Of a DNA stretch of 64,000 bases, positions 25,431-35,713 are shown piece by piece; the stretch's first letter is position 1, and the number at the start of each line of letters is the position of its first letter. Location: assembly GCA_905183005.1 (NCBI GenBank), contig CAJJDO010000008.1, positions 126,927 through 190,926 on the forward strand, in the 5' to 3' direction. Origin of the DNA: Paramecium pentaurelia. Lineage: Eukaryota > Ciliophora > Oligohymenophorea > Peniculida > Parameciidae. The notes below the pieces were generated by a model. That model had not been told where the DNA came from. It saw only the letters and a list, made by a program, of their open reading frames with translations, and did no database searches. The position numbers were made by a program, and so were the translations under genes.

Positions 25431-26090
25431 ATGAGTATTTCTGTTAATCAATGTATAAAAGAGGATTGGGATGAAAAGAGTACTAGTACAGAAGAAAAAG
25501 ATGATGAAACTTTCTTTTAAATTGAGTAAAATATCATTAAATAACTTAAGTGTTAAACCAAAAAAAAAGAGATTTGAAACTAAAGAATAAAAAAAACAAT
25601 TTATAGAAGAGTATACTAAGAAAAAGAAAACTGAATTATGTAAAAATTATGAAGCTTTAGGATATTGTAAATTTGGAGATGAAGTAATATATATATAATA
25701 TTATAAAATAGTGTTCCTTTGCACATGGTCTATCATAATTATAACCTAAAATTCATTTACATTAAAATTATAAGACCAAAGCTTGTGTTAGATATTTTAA
25801 TGAAGGATTCTGTCCATATGGAATTCGTTGTCAATATTTACATAATGAAATCATTAATCAATCAAAATTTGATCGATATTTAATGAATTGTTATAAACAA
25901 ATTGGTATGAAACCTCCTATCTCTTAAAGTAAAATTAAATTCTATTTTAGAATTTTTAAAAACTTCAGATAGATTGGATATTTAAAGATTTTAATCAATT
26001 TTCAATACATTTTAAAAGCAAGGACTTAATATTCATTTTCATAATAGGTCTATGTTTTTTAAAAATTTAGAAAATTAGTAATCATCTTGA
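25431..26090 (+). CDS. Tandem CCCH zinc-finger RNA-binding protein (TTP-like)
   Basis: ATG 25431 to TGA 26088-26090. Two fingers have exact C-x8-C-x5-C-x3-H spacing: TELCKNYEALGYCKFGDEC then SFAH, and KACVRYFNEGFCPYGIRC then QYLH, separated by about 19 residues as in the tristetraprolin family. The TEL lead-in before finger 1 also fits. These proteins bind AU-rich 3' UTRs and promote mRNA decay. Three introns: 25526-25550 (25 nt, ends AAG), one of 28 nt between fingertip Glu and Cys, and one of 22 nt near the C-terminus. The AAG intron is required to bring the N-terminus into frame with the fingers. Confidence 0.88.
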
Positions 26091-26131
26091 ATTAATTTTA
26101 TTTATTTTGTAAATAATAAAATTATTATAAT

Positions 26132-27131
26132 ATGTCAACTCTTTATCTTACAGGACCTCAAATCACATATGATTCATTTGATAGTAATGTTGCTAAGAAA
26201 TTAAAGGATATTTGTAAGGAAATGGAAGTTTTGATTATTAACACTAATTAAAAGTTTTCAAGCCTATTGTAAAGTCAGTAAAATAGCTTTTATAAGGCAT
26301 TTAAATTGGTTATTGAACAAATGTCTACAGATTTTAAGAATTTATAATAAAAATTTGATGAATATATAACATATCATGAAAACGAGACAGAAGTAATAAA
26401 TTTAGTTAATTTGATTAGGTAGTAAAAACTTAAAATAAATTGATTTTTTTTAGAGATGAATGTCAAGTTCTAAATAAATTATGTATAGATTTGAAACATT
26501 AAAATCAAGAGTTAAAATAGAAAGTTAAAGAACTTGAATAAGTAATAAAATTATTTTATAATAAAAGGAAATCAATAATCATAAATTTATATTAGTTAAA
26601 TAAATTAGTAAGAACTCAAAAATAAATGAAGAAATTGAAATTATGAAAGTATAAATGTAATTATCTTAATAAACATAATTAATCAATAAGAATAATGATT
26701 AAAATATAACTAATGAAAAGAAATTAAAAGTTCCTCATTTAAAATTAAATAATAGATATCATACAGAATTTACAGATTATGATCATTAAAGTATTAGTAC
26801 ATTTAGCAATAAAAATTAAATTATCAATCTTTAGAAAGAAACTAAATAAAAGAAAAATCTATCATTTATTAACAAAACTAGTGAAGAGTTAACTAATGCT
26901 CAATCAAGCAAATAAAATTTATATCATATAGGTTAATATTATATATCATTAAGATTAGATTAATTTTTTGAGAAATCATATAATTCCAGAACAAAATCAT
27001 AACAACATACTTTAAAAAAACTTGAGCAAACAGAACTCAGTTAAAAAATACCAGAAAGAAGTTCTTCTAATTTAAAATATAACAAAGTTAATTCTTAATA
27101 TTACAAAAATAATCCATCCATTTCCTGTTGA
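26132..27131 (+). CDS. Coiled-coil protein, unrecognised
   Basis: ATG 26132 (MSTLYLTGPQITYDSFDSN) to TGA 27129-27131. The N-terminal 170 residues are helical coiled coil (KLKDICKEMEVLIINTNQK...), followed by a long Asn/Gln/Ser-rich tail. A 35-nt TAG intron lies near 26440-26473 and a 26-nt intron at 26542-26567 ends in AAG; both are needed to keep the frame open to the stop. No domain recognised. Confidence 0.6.
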
Positions 27132-27242
27132 TTACAATAATTTTATTATTTAATTATGTAATAATATATAAAGAAAGTAAAATAGAGAATATAAGAATAG
27201 TGGATTAAATATGTTTTCATATTGATAATACTAATAATAGCA

Positions 27243-27449
27243 ATGCTTAGAAATTACACAAATCTAAAAGTCTCAAATGAAGAACCTGTTAAATTAACAG
27301 ATGAATAGATAGCTAAAACTTCATAATATAAATAAGAAACAATAATCTATTATGGTATAATGTCTGCTGTTCTTATTGGAATTCTAGCTTTTATATAAGT
27401 TTTAAATAATAAACATGAAAAACCAAAGGAAAAAGAGAAAGGACTATGA
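27243..27449 (+). CDS. Small single-pass membrane protein (copy 1)
   Basis: Intronless frame of 68 residues from ATG 27243 to TGA 27447-27449: hydrophilic N-terminus (MLRNYTNLKVSNEEPVKL), one hydrophobic helix (TIIYYGIMSAVLIGILAF) and a basic tail KHEKPKEKEKGL. Probably a small organelle or ER membrane protein; family not recognised. Present twice only because of the unmerged overlap. Confidence 0.65.
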
Positions 27450-27502
27450 TGATTAGAGTAAAATTGAGATAATTATTATAAATTAACATGTTCTTAAATT
27501 AA

Positions 27503-28154
27503 TCAAGCTAATTTTTTATACACTACATATCTTCTTACATAAATGACTTAACAAGCAGCTACTATTATTAGCAAACCAAATGTTATGCCTGCAAATCCAA
27601 TAATTTTAGATTGTATATCTACAAAACTAAGTTTTCTTTTATGTTCTCTATCTACAATTAATAATTATTCCCTAGAAATTTCTTATTACAATTATTCCAT
27701 TTATTATAATGTCTCATTTATATTTAGAACATGTTGCTTTTTAGCTAATTAATCTTGATCATAGATTTCAGCACCTTTTGAATAAATATGTATATTTTTA
27801 CCACTTTCATAAAATAAATTAATAGTTGCGATTTCAGAATAATCATCCACTTCAAAACACATAGAAATCTCTCCTGATTCTTACATTACATGATGGAATT
27901 ATTATACTACTTGACTTGAATACTCAGCTATTATATTTTCCATTTCTTATTAATTGACTATCTATATAACAAATTTAGTTATTTCATACACTCAATGTAA
28001 AAGTATATAATAAAGTAGATGATTCATATTATCCATAAATAAGAGTATTTTATGAAACATTATCCTTTATACATTATTATTAACCAGGAGGTATTTTAAA
28101 TTTTAAACTTATTGATTGAACTTCTGTTAATACTAATAAGAATTGTAATAACAT
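27503..28154 (-). CDS. p24/emp24/gp25L family cargo receptor (TMED), copy 1
   Basis: ATG 28154 to TGA 27503-27505, one 28-nt intron. Layout is that of a p24 protein: signal peptide (MLLQFLLVLTEVQS), GOLD-type lumenal domain with IPPGQQQCI and GEISMCFEVDD, a coiled-coil stretch before the membrane (ETLQQMEQLQQEI), a transmembrane helix (IIGFAGITFGLLIIVAACQ) and a short basic cytosolic tail ending VVYKKLA. p24 proteins cycle between ER and Golgi in COPI/COPII vesicles. A lysine pair near the C-terminus could bind COPI. It is duplicated at 28590-29241 by the assembly overlap. Confidence 0.88.
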
Positions 28155-28235
28155 AAATTAATATTAAAATTATTATATATATATAAGAATATTTATGTTA
28201 ATAGTAATTTGATAATATGGATAATTATTTATAAA

Positions 28236-28325
28236 TCAATGATTATTTTATTTATATGTTTGAATTCCATTCCAAAATGATCCCAAACTTCCAATAAATC
28301 CATCATGTTTTATAAAATAAGGCTA
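28236..28325 (-). pseudogene. 3' stub of pantothenate kinase cut by the contig end
   Basis: The last exon of pantothenate kinase (HDGFIGSLGSFWNGI and the stop at 28236-28238) is present here but the rest of the gene is missing because the first contig ends at 28325. It is an assembly artefact of the complete gene at 29323-30429, not a biological pseudogene. Confidence 0.85.
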
Positions 28326-28326
28326 N
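28326..28326. other. Single-N assembly join
   Basis: The only ambiguous base in the window. It sits exactly between two identical 1086-bp segments, marking where two contigs were placed end to end. Confidence 0.95.
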
Positions 28327-28329
28327 GCA

Positions 28330-28536
28330 ATGCTTAGAAATTACACAAATCTAAAAGTCTCAAATGAAGAACCTGTTAAATTAACAGATGAATAGATAGC
28401 TAAAACTTCATAATATAAATAAGAAACAATAATCTATTATGGTATAATGTCTGCTGTTCTTATTGGAATTCTAGCTTTTATATAAGTTTTAAATAATAAA
28501 CATGAAAAACCAAAGGAAAAAGAGAAAGGACTATGA
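28330..28536 (+). CDS. Small single-pass membrane protein (copy 2)
   Basis: Identical to the frame at 27243-27449, shifted by 1087 bases. One of the two should be removed in a corrected assembly. Confidence 0.6.
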
Positions 28537-28589
28537 TGATTAGAGTAAAATTGAGATAATTATTATAAATTAACATGTTCTTAAATTAA

Positions 28590-29241
28590 TCAAGCTAATT
28601 TTTTATACACTACATATCTTCTTACATAAATGACTTAACAAGCAGCTACTATTATTAGCAAACCAAATGTTATGCCTGCAAATCCAATAATTTTAGATTG
28701 TATATCTACAAAACTAAGTTTTCTTTTATGTTCTCTATCTACAATTAATAATTATTCCCTAGAAATTTCTTATTACAATTATTCCATTTATTATAATGTC
28801 TCATTTATATTTAGAACATGTTGCTTTTTAGCTAATTAATCTTGATCATAGATTTCAGCACCTTTTGAATAAATATGTATATTTTTACCACTTTCATAAA
28901 ATAAATTAATAGTTGCGATTTCAGAATAATCATCCACTTCAAAACACATAGAAATCTCTCCTGATTCTTACATTACATGATGGAATTATTATACTACTTG
29001 ACTTGAATACTCAGCTATTATATTTTCCATTTCTTATTAATTGACTATCTATATAACAAATTTAGTTATTTCATACACTCAATGTAAAAGTATATAATAA
29101 AGTAGATGATTCATATTATCCATAAATAAGAGTATTTTATGAAACATTATCCTTTATACATTATTATTAACCAGGAGGTATTTTAAATTTTAAACTTATT
29201 GATTGAACTTCTGTTAATACTAATAAGAATTGTAATAACAT
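28590..29241 (-). CDS. p24/emp24/gp25L family cargo receptor (TMED), copy 2
   Basis: Identical to 27503-28154, shifted by 1087 bases, including intron and flanks. It is the same locus seen twice because of the unmerged contig overlap. Confidence 0.85.
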
Positions 29242-29322
29242 AAATTAATATTAAAATTATTATATATATATAAGAATATTTATGTTAATAGTAATTTGAT
29301 AATATGGATAATTATTTATAAA

Positions 29323-30429
29323 TCAATGATTATTTTATTTATATGTTTGAATTCCATTCCAAAATGATCCCAAACTTCCAATAAATCCATCATGTTTTAT
29401 AAAATAAGGCTATATTAGAATGATGTTCTTACATGTCTATTTTATTAATCTAATTTTGAGAAGTAAGAAAAAGCTTCATTTATACATTATAATGTTTCTT
29501 CATGATTTCTAATAAAATGTCCAGAAAAAAATACTCTTTCAATATTATGTAATTTTGAGTGTAAAAATGCTATTTGACTAATATTATATGTAGTCATATA
29601 AAGTAAAGATTTTACTAAATCTGATTAATTAATATTTGAATTCTATTTCAATTTTCCCATACTAACAGCAACATGCTTTTCATTTTTATTTCTTGTTGGA
29701 GATTAAAATCCTAAATGAACTTCATCCATTAATAAATCTGTTGCTGCATTAGAACCTTATTTTGTCATTTTTAATAATTCATCAAAATCATTAATCCCAG
29801 TAAATAGATGACTCAATCCTAAAAACATTCCACCTCCTAAACAAGTGCCTGAAATTCTTGCAAATTTATCTTCATTATCAAATTTTAATATACTAACACC
29901 ACTTCCTATATTAACCAATATGAATGGATAAATTGAGGCCTAAAAATTTATTTTAATTAAAAATACCGTCAATTACAAATATTCAATACCATTATTAAAG
30001 GTAAAGTATGTATTTTTGTATTTGATACTATCCAACAATTTAAATCCGAACTTTAAGGCATCAAATTCATTAATTCTGACAATGTTTCCATAATTTGAAA
30101 TTTAATCATAATACTTAAATGAACCTCCACCTGTAATATAAAATGTTTAGATATTTGATTTTCCATCTATAATAAAGCCTATCTATTCTAATTATTGAAT
30201 TAGCACTTCTAATGAATTAGGATGAGATAGAAAATGTATTTCATAATCTTGATCTTCATTTTTGACTATGAATAATAATCTTAAGTCTTATACTTTTAAG
30301 TTCTTATTTTGTTTAACAATTTAATATGAAATTTGTCTTAGCTGCAAAAGTCACTTTTGTTAATGTTCCACCAATATCTAGACAAACTATAGGTATTAAA
30401 CCTTAAGAAAATGATGGATTATTTTACAT
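29323..30429 (-). CDS. Pantothenate kinase (eukaryotic PanK, type II fold)
   Basis: ATG 30429 (MQNNPSFSQGLIPIVCLDIG) to TGA 29323-29325. PanK motifs in order: VCLDIGGTLTKVTFA (ATP-phosphate loop), FYITGGGSFKYYD, EFDALKFGFKLLD, YPFILVNIGSGVSILKF, ARISGTCLGGGMFLGL, HVAVSMGKL, RVFFSGHFIRNHE and C-terminal HDGFIGSLGSFW. It phosphorylates pantothenate, the first and usually rate-limiting step of CoA synthesis. At least three introns: 28 nt after ELK, 27 nt before ASIYPF, and 29410-29432 (23 nt). The overlap artefact ends inside this last intron. Length of about 340 residues matches the catalytic core. Confidence 0.93.
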
Positions 30430-30840
30430 CTTTTTATAAATATTCGAAATAATGAAGTATCATCTTTTATGTAAATATGATAAAACAATTAAGTCATCAT
30501 ATTATTAGATGATCAAAAGAAGTTATAAAATTGTCAAAAAAATGGCTTCTTTTTCATAATATTAATGTTAGAGAAAGTTTAAATTGATATAAAAACTATC
30601 ATGTATTGTATGATTATCAATCATTTTATATATTTACTATGAATGATAAATTAATATATATATAATAACTAGTTTCAGAGAATCAAAATAAAGTTAGATA
30701 TGTAGATATATAGGAATTTATCATTTTTAGATCTTAGTGTTTAGTTTATATTATTTTTATGACAAAGAGTTGTTTGAGAATATGTAAAATAATGTTAAAT
30801 GTGTTTGGTTAAAATGAAATTTGATTATATAATAATATTA
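30430..30840. other. Divergent intergenic region
   Basis: AT-rich spacer between divergent pantothenate kinase and SURF1 genes; promoters for both should lie here. No coding frame or RNA gene recognised. Confidence 0.5.
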
Positions 30841-31817
30841 ATGCTTTCAACATAAGTATTTAATTCTTTTGCTTAAAGATAAAGCAATGGAATCATTAAG
30901 CTATTAGCTTATGGTGTTTTCTTTGGAGGTGCTTATGGTTGTGCTTGGCATTAATTGAAAGGAGGATAACAAAAGTAATTATATGAGAAAGTTGAAAATG
31001 AAATTACAGAATGGAAACCTATTAATATAAATGGACTGAATGCAAGTAGATATCCTTGGGCTTAAAACATAAGAAAATGGGAATATAAATTAGTCAAATT
31101 ATATGGATATTTTAGAGTAAGGAATTATATATTATGAAAAGGATGAAAGATTTTTTGTTAGAAGAGAAAGAGAAGGTAGAGATGGATTCCTTGTATTTGC
31201 ACCATTTGTAACAGCATTACAATTTAATGATACTGAACAAGATCCAGAATAAACAACCAAATCATAAGTGATGGTAAATTTAGGATGGGTGCCCAAGGAT
31301 AACATTAGTGATATCTAAATGGGTTAAGAACCTATTGGAACAACAGTACAATGATTTGTATACCATAAGACCTATGAAAACGTGCCTCATAATGAGGATG
31401 ATGATTAATTGACAGGATTCAATAGAAATATTGCCAATATGGAGGAAGATTATCAAATGCCATTTGTAGAATTTGTAGGTATGGTGAGAAGAGGAGAAGA
31501 AGAAGACATATTAAAAGGAAGAAGAAATTGGCCAAGAGAAGGAGTCTATAATTATATAGATTTATGGTTCATGTCTAAATTATATAGATCATTCAATTTA
31601 GTAAAGATTTAAATTAAAATAGACTGATTCTTCAGCTGCATATATTGAAAGATTAGTACAAGAATATGATGAAGAATCTGCAAATTTATATCCTATTCCT
31701 GCAACCAAAGATAACTTTGATAAGCCTCTACCTACTCCCTAGACTCATTAAGCATATTCATTGTTTTTTGGATTGTCATCAGTAATGTCATTAGCTCTAT
31801 TGGCTATAAGAAGATGA
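30841..31817 (+). CDS. SURF1: SURF1/Shy1-like cytochrome c oxidase assembly factor
   Basis: ATG 30841 to TGA 31815-31817. SURF1 features: N-terminal membrane helix after a short presequence-like segment (IIKLLAYGVFFGGAYGCAWH), the YKLVKLYGYFRDERFFVRRE strand block, GFLVFAPFV, the hallmark VNLGWVPKDNI, and a C-terminal helix (YSLFFGLSSVMSLALLAI). SURF1 helps insert heme a in cytochrome oxidase at the mitochondrial inner membrane. Three introns: 31117-31141 (25 nt, AAG), 31346-31369 (24 nt, AAG, contains a TGA) and a 22-nt TAG intron after FNL. Both AAG introns are required by homology and by the stop codons they carry. Confidence 0.92.
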
Positions 31818-31877
31818 TTCAATATATCATAAATCCAATAAATAATAAAACATTAATCTATCTAATAAAATTGAAAT

Positions 31878-32931
31878 CATTCAAAAACTACAATCTATTT
31901 GCCAACATTCTTATTTTAATCCATTTCTGTATGTAATCTAATAAATTCATTAATTCCATTTTGATCCCATTTTATTTTTGTTATTGAATCTACTGGAATC
32001 TCAATATCCCCATTAGCAATATATGGTAAAACATATTATTTAAATTCAGCTATCAAATTCTTCTTAAAATCATCAGGTCTTGATCTATTAAAATATATTT
32101 TATATTCTACCTTAATGTTGTATTTATTAAACTTATTCTTTTTTGTAATAGAGATCCTAAATTGAAATTTTCAATTAATCCTCCTGTAATTAAACCATAC
32201 AAAATCCATTTTCCATCTATTGCTAAACTATCCACAGTTAACTTATAATTCTGTTTACCTATACAATCAAATATTGCATTCACTCCTTAAGGAAAAAGTG
32301 TTTTTAATTATTTGAATTATTCTTCAATTGATTCATCTCTTATGATAATATTTTTTGTGTATTTTTTTATAGCATCAACTTTTCCTTTAGAACAACTAGC
32401 TATAGCATTGATACCAAAGATATTGCTCAATTACAAAGCTGCTTATCCAACCCCAGATGCTGCAGCATAAATTAAACATGAGTCTCCTTTTCTTAAATCC
32501 GATAATTTATATAAAAGATAAGCAGTCAAATAAACCTCACAAATTCCACCAGCCTATTTAAATTAATCTCATTACAATTTCTAAAGGGATATTAGCAGGA
32601 ACATCAATTAAATGATCTTTATTTACTACCACAAATTAAGAATATCCACCTCCTGGTAAAATACTCATAACTTTTCTTATTCTGTTTCCATTTTCATCTA
32701 GTTCATAACCAGCAAATTCCAATCCTAATATAGTTGTACTTCCTTTGGGTATAGCATACAACCCTTACCTTTATAAAGTATCTGCTCTATTTATTGAAGT
32801 TGATTTAATCTCAATTAATGATTAGTTCTCTAATGGTTTTGGTATATCTGATTCTCCTAATTTAAGTACTTCTGGACTACCATATTCTTATTGAGTGACC
32901 TTTAAGTTATATTGATGAATACATGTTTCAT
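31878..32931 (-). CDS. PIG3-like NAD(P)H quinone oxidoreductase (MDR superfamily)
   Basis: Start ATG 32931 followed at once by a 23-nt intron (32900-32922, ends AAG), giving MKHVTQQEYGSPEVLKLGES; stop at 31878-31880. Typical zinc-less medium-chain dehydrogenase: SINRADTLQRQGLYAIP, ILGLEFAGY, nucleotide-binding region SCLIYAAASGVGQAALQLS, GVNAIFDCIG, LYGLITGG, and the C-terminal block NKNVGKQIVVFE. PIG3/TP53I3-type enzymes reduce quinones with NADPH. Another intron of 26 nt (TAG) precedes SRPDDFKKNL. The AAG intron decides the start: without it the only upstream ATG would overlap the SDE2 coding end. Confidence 0.88.
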
Positions 32932-32982
32932 TTATTTGATTAAAAATTTATAATTTATGATAATATTCAATTTCAAACTTTA

Positions 32983-33710
32983 ACTTTCTTAGATATTTAA
33001 GGTTCTTCAGTTCCAACATTTTCTGATTTATTAATTTATTCATCTATATTATTTATTTATTCTTATTATTATTCTTATTTTTCTTCTTCTAAAAATTAAT
33101 CAATTTCATTTAAGAAATCTAGTTCTACCTTTTCCTTTACTTTCTCTGCCTATTTCCTAGCCTTGTAATTACCTTTTGCTTATTATATTGAATTTTCAAT
33201 ATTTTTTTCATTTTATTAGTTTCTTCTAATATATACCTAATCCAATTTGATGTTACTTTCATTAGCTTTTAATGTTGCTTAAGTTAATTCAACTTAATCT
33301 CTTTCCTTCTTTATTTTATTTGGTTCATCCTTTTTATTCTAGAAATAATTAATTAAATTAATTGTGTTCTTAGAATTAATAATCCTTCTACCATCTCTAT
33401 CTCTTGATTAATCCCAATTTATAATCTTTCTTCTAGTTTATGCTTAATTTTTCAATAATGATCCAAAACCACCTTTACCACCTAATAATATTCAAGTTTC
33501 ATGACCTTATAATCCCAAAAACAAGGTTATTGTGCATAAATCACTCAATTGAGAAATATTTGATAAAAGTCTTCCTCCTATATGATACTTTTGTATGTCC
33601 TCTGGGATTCCAAGTTCCTAACCTACAAAAACCTTTATATCATTAATATCAGATCCTATGAAATGTAGATGACTGCCTTCTGGAGTTTAAATAAATATTT
33701 AATAAGTCAT
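32983..33710 (-). CDS. SDE2: SDE2-like splicing/genome-stability protein with ubiquitin-like N-terminus
   Basis: ATG 33710 (MTYQIFIQTPEGSHLHFIG) to TGA 32983-32985. The first about 75 residues look like a beta-grasp ubiquitin-like fold and lead into LQGGKGGFGSLLKN, the Sde2 processing motif GG^KGG. Then come DQSRDRDGRRIIN, matching the CRDLSGRR region, and an acidic coiled-coil tail ending QISKKVKV. In fission yeast Sde2 is cleaved after GG and the C-terminal part joins the spliceosome for selected introns; in humans it protects replication forks. A 24-nt intron (33482-33505, starting GTC) splits the first Gly codon of the motif. The call rests on motif and order, not on a database search. 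Confidence 0.82.
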
Positions 33711-33731
33711 TAATATTAATATAAAGAATTA

Positions 33732-35173
33732 TCAAACATTTTTGAATTTGTATTCTTTTTCAAAAGAATTCAGAATCTTTTTTTTGATGCTTGTTAAAAA
33801 GTACTATGTTTTAGCATAAAGTCCTTAGTTCTTTTTCACTGACTAGAAATATATTAATCATATATATTATACATCTTCTTAATGTTATTTCAACTTAATA
33901 ATGTTTTGATCTTATATTTATTGTAAGTTCATCATTTACTTTTACATCTATTCATATTTCTCATTAGATATATGCCATTAAGCTGAACTACCTCTTTTAT
34001 TAAATCTATTCAAAGAAAATTATTTAGCAATATCTAAAACCCTCTATTTCATTCTACCAAATATTTAATTCTAAGATAAATTCTATTATTAATTTTAATG
34101 TTGAGATACTCTCTAATTATATATAATTACTTTATTACTTCTAGATTTTCAGCCCAATGAGGAACTTTCTTATTATTACAATATAGTCTCTTTTTTTTTG
34201 GAGTATGCTAATTTTTGTTTTCAATATTTTATATGTTAGTTTGTATGTTCTAACTGTTAGCACAAAAATCTTCAGGAAATGGAAAATCAAATACAGAAGA
34301 TTAAAATTGAAATCCACACTCTTATATCATATTATCATCCCCAAAACTGCTACTCTTCCATTTATAAGAATGATGATCTAGATTTGAAGATTCATTTGTA
34401 TTATAAGAAGTAGCACGATATTCAACTGAAGAATTCTCATACCATTCTGATTTATTTGGAGTATCCATCAGTTATTCTTCTGCCTCTTGTTCATTAATTA
34501 CTATCTGTTGTTTGTTTGAATATACTAATATATCCTTAAAACCTGATGACCTTTTATATTCATCATAAATCTCAATTTATTTCAATTTTGGGATTAATTC
34601 TATTGGATCTACTGATTCTATTAATTTCATTAACTCTCTCTATTCCTCTGCTTCTTTCTATTTATCTACCTTTATCAAGGAAAGTTACTAAGACAATAAA
34701 GAGGGTTTTCTGAACTATATTGGAGTTGCACTTTCAACTTGATTTACATTGCATTTTGGATATTCTTCAGATAAATTATTATTTGATTTCAATATGCTCT
34801 ATCCTCTCAACTCACTTACTTATCTCATGATCATGTCTGTTGGACAATTTTCTTTCTCTTTTTAATTTTCAATCACTTCATCATTAAAACAATCTGATTA
34901 TACAGTCTTTAAAAACTATTCATTCAAACATTCCTTTGTCTTTGAATCCTTTTAACCTTCATCTTCTTGTTCCTCTGTAACTGCTTCTAATTGTGACTGT
35001 TTCTAAGAGCATAACATTAAAAAATTTATTATCTTCATTGTTTAACTTACAGTCTCTAATACGCTGTTTGTTACTAAAGTCATTCTTTATTGAGTTTGTA
35101 CTGTAATTGAAGATGCAGCAGCTGCAACATGAATTGATAGTGCTAATATTTCTTTTGAAATCTCTTAATTCAT
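33732..35173 (-). CDS. INCENP: INCENP-like chromosomal passenger protein
   Basis: ATG 35173 (MNQEISKEILALSIHVAAA) to TGA 33732-33734. A long low-complexity acidic/basic middle leads to TPKKKRLYCNNKKVPHWAEN, then NQIFGRM...LDIAKQF and RFNKRGSSAQW (about 33975-34070). This reproduces the INCENP IN-box: the PxWA motif, the IFG motif, and the R-x-x-K-R-[T/S]-S-S-A-x-W segment phosphorylated by Aurora B. Here the first Ser/Thr of TSS is Gly. Introns include 26 nt just after the PHWAEN block and 30 nt near the C-terminus. The protein is about 450 residues, shorter than animal INCENP, and ends with a coiled-coil tail beyond the IN-box. Aurora binding is inferred. Confidence 0.75.
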
Positions 35174-35572
35174 TTAAATTTAAAATAATAAAATAACAAG
35201 CGCAAAAATTAAGCTAAATTATTAATGAATAAAATATATACTAATAATAAACAAAATCAAAATTATACTTTGATTGATTCTTTTTATAGAGTCAAAGTGA
35301 TTTGGATAAGTACATCCTTTAATTCAATTAATCTTTTAATTTCATTGAAAAAATGTCAATCATATTTAGAGCTTAAAAATGCCTATAGTCTTGTGAATTT
35401 GTAAACATTATCTAATTCAAAAAATATGAATAAACTTTTTAATGAAAAAGAATGGTTAAGGATTAAGAAAAATGTCTTATTATTATTCTTTAAATAATTT
35501 TATCTTTAAAAAGGTATAGTTATTAAGGTTAATAAAATTAAAATTTATAATATTTAACATAGATTGTCAAAT
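35174..35572. other. Intergenic between two minus-strand genes
   Basis: AT-rich sequence between the INCENP-like start and the stop of the Pumilio gene. No coding frame or structured RNA was recognised. Confidence 0.45.
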
Positions 35573-35616
35573 TCATTATCCATTCTTCTAATTCATATTT
35601 GGATTAAAATTATAAA

Positions 35617-35713
<97 letters not shown>

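Larger units (their letters stand above)
27240..28325. repeat. Contig-end overlap, first copy (1086 bp)
   Basis: Bases 27240-28325 are repeated, with no difference noticed by eye, at 28327-29412 (offset 1087). A single N at 28326 separates them. The unit has no gene-related boundaries: it begins just before a small ORF and ends inside an intron of pantothenate kinase. This is the expected signature of two contigs whose overlapping ends were scaffolded without being merged. Confidence 0.92.
28327..29412. repeat. Contig-end overlap, second copy (1086 bp)
   Basis: Copy of 27240-28325 that continues into unique sequence at 29413. It contains the second copies of the small membrane protein and of the p24 gene, plus the 3' end of pantothenate kinase that belongs to the full gene. 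Confidence 0.92.

Noticed and set aside
27503..29241. Recent tandem duplication of a p24 gene
   Set aside because: The copies and flanks look identical, the unit cuts a third gene inside an intron, and the only N of the window lies at the junction; assembly overlap is simpler.
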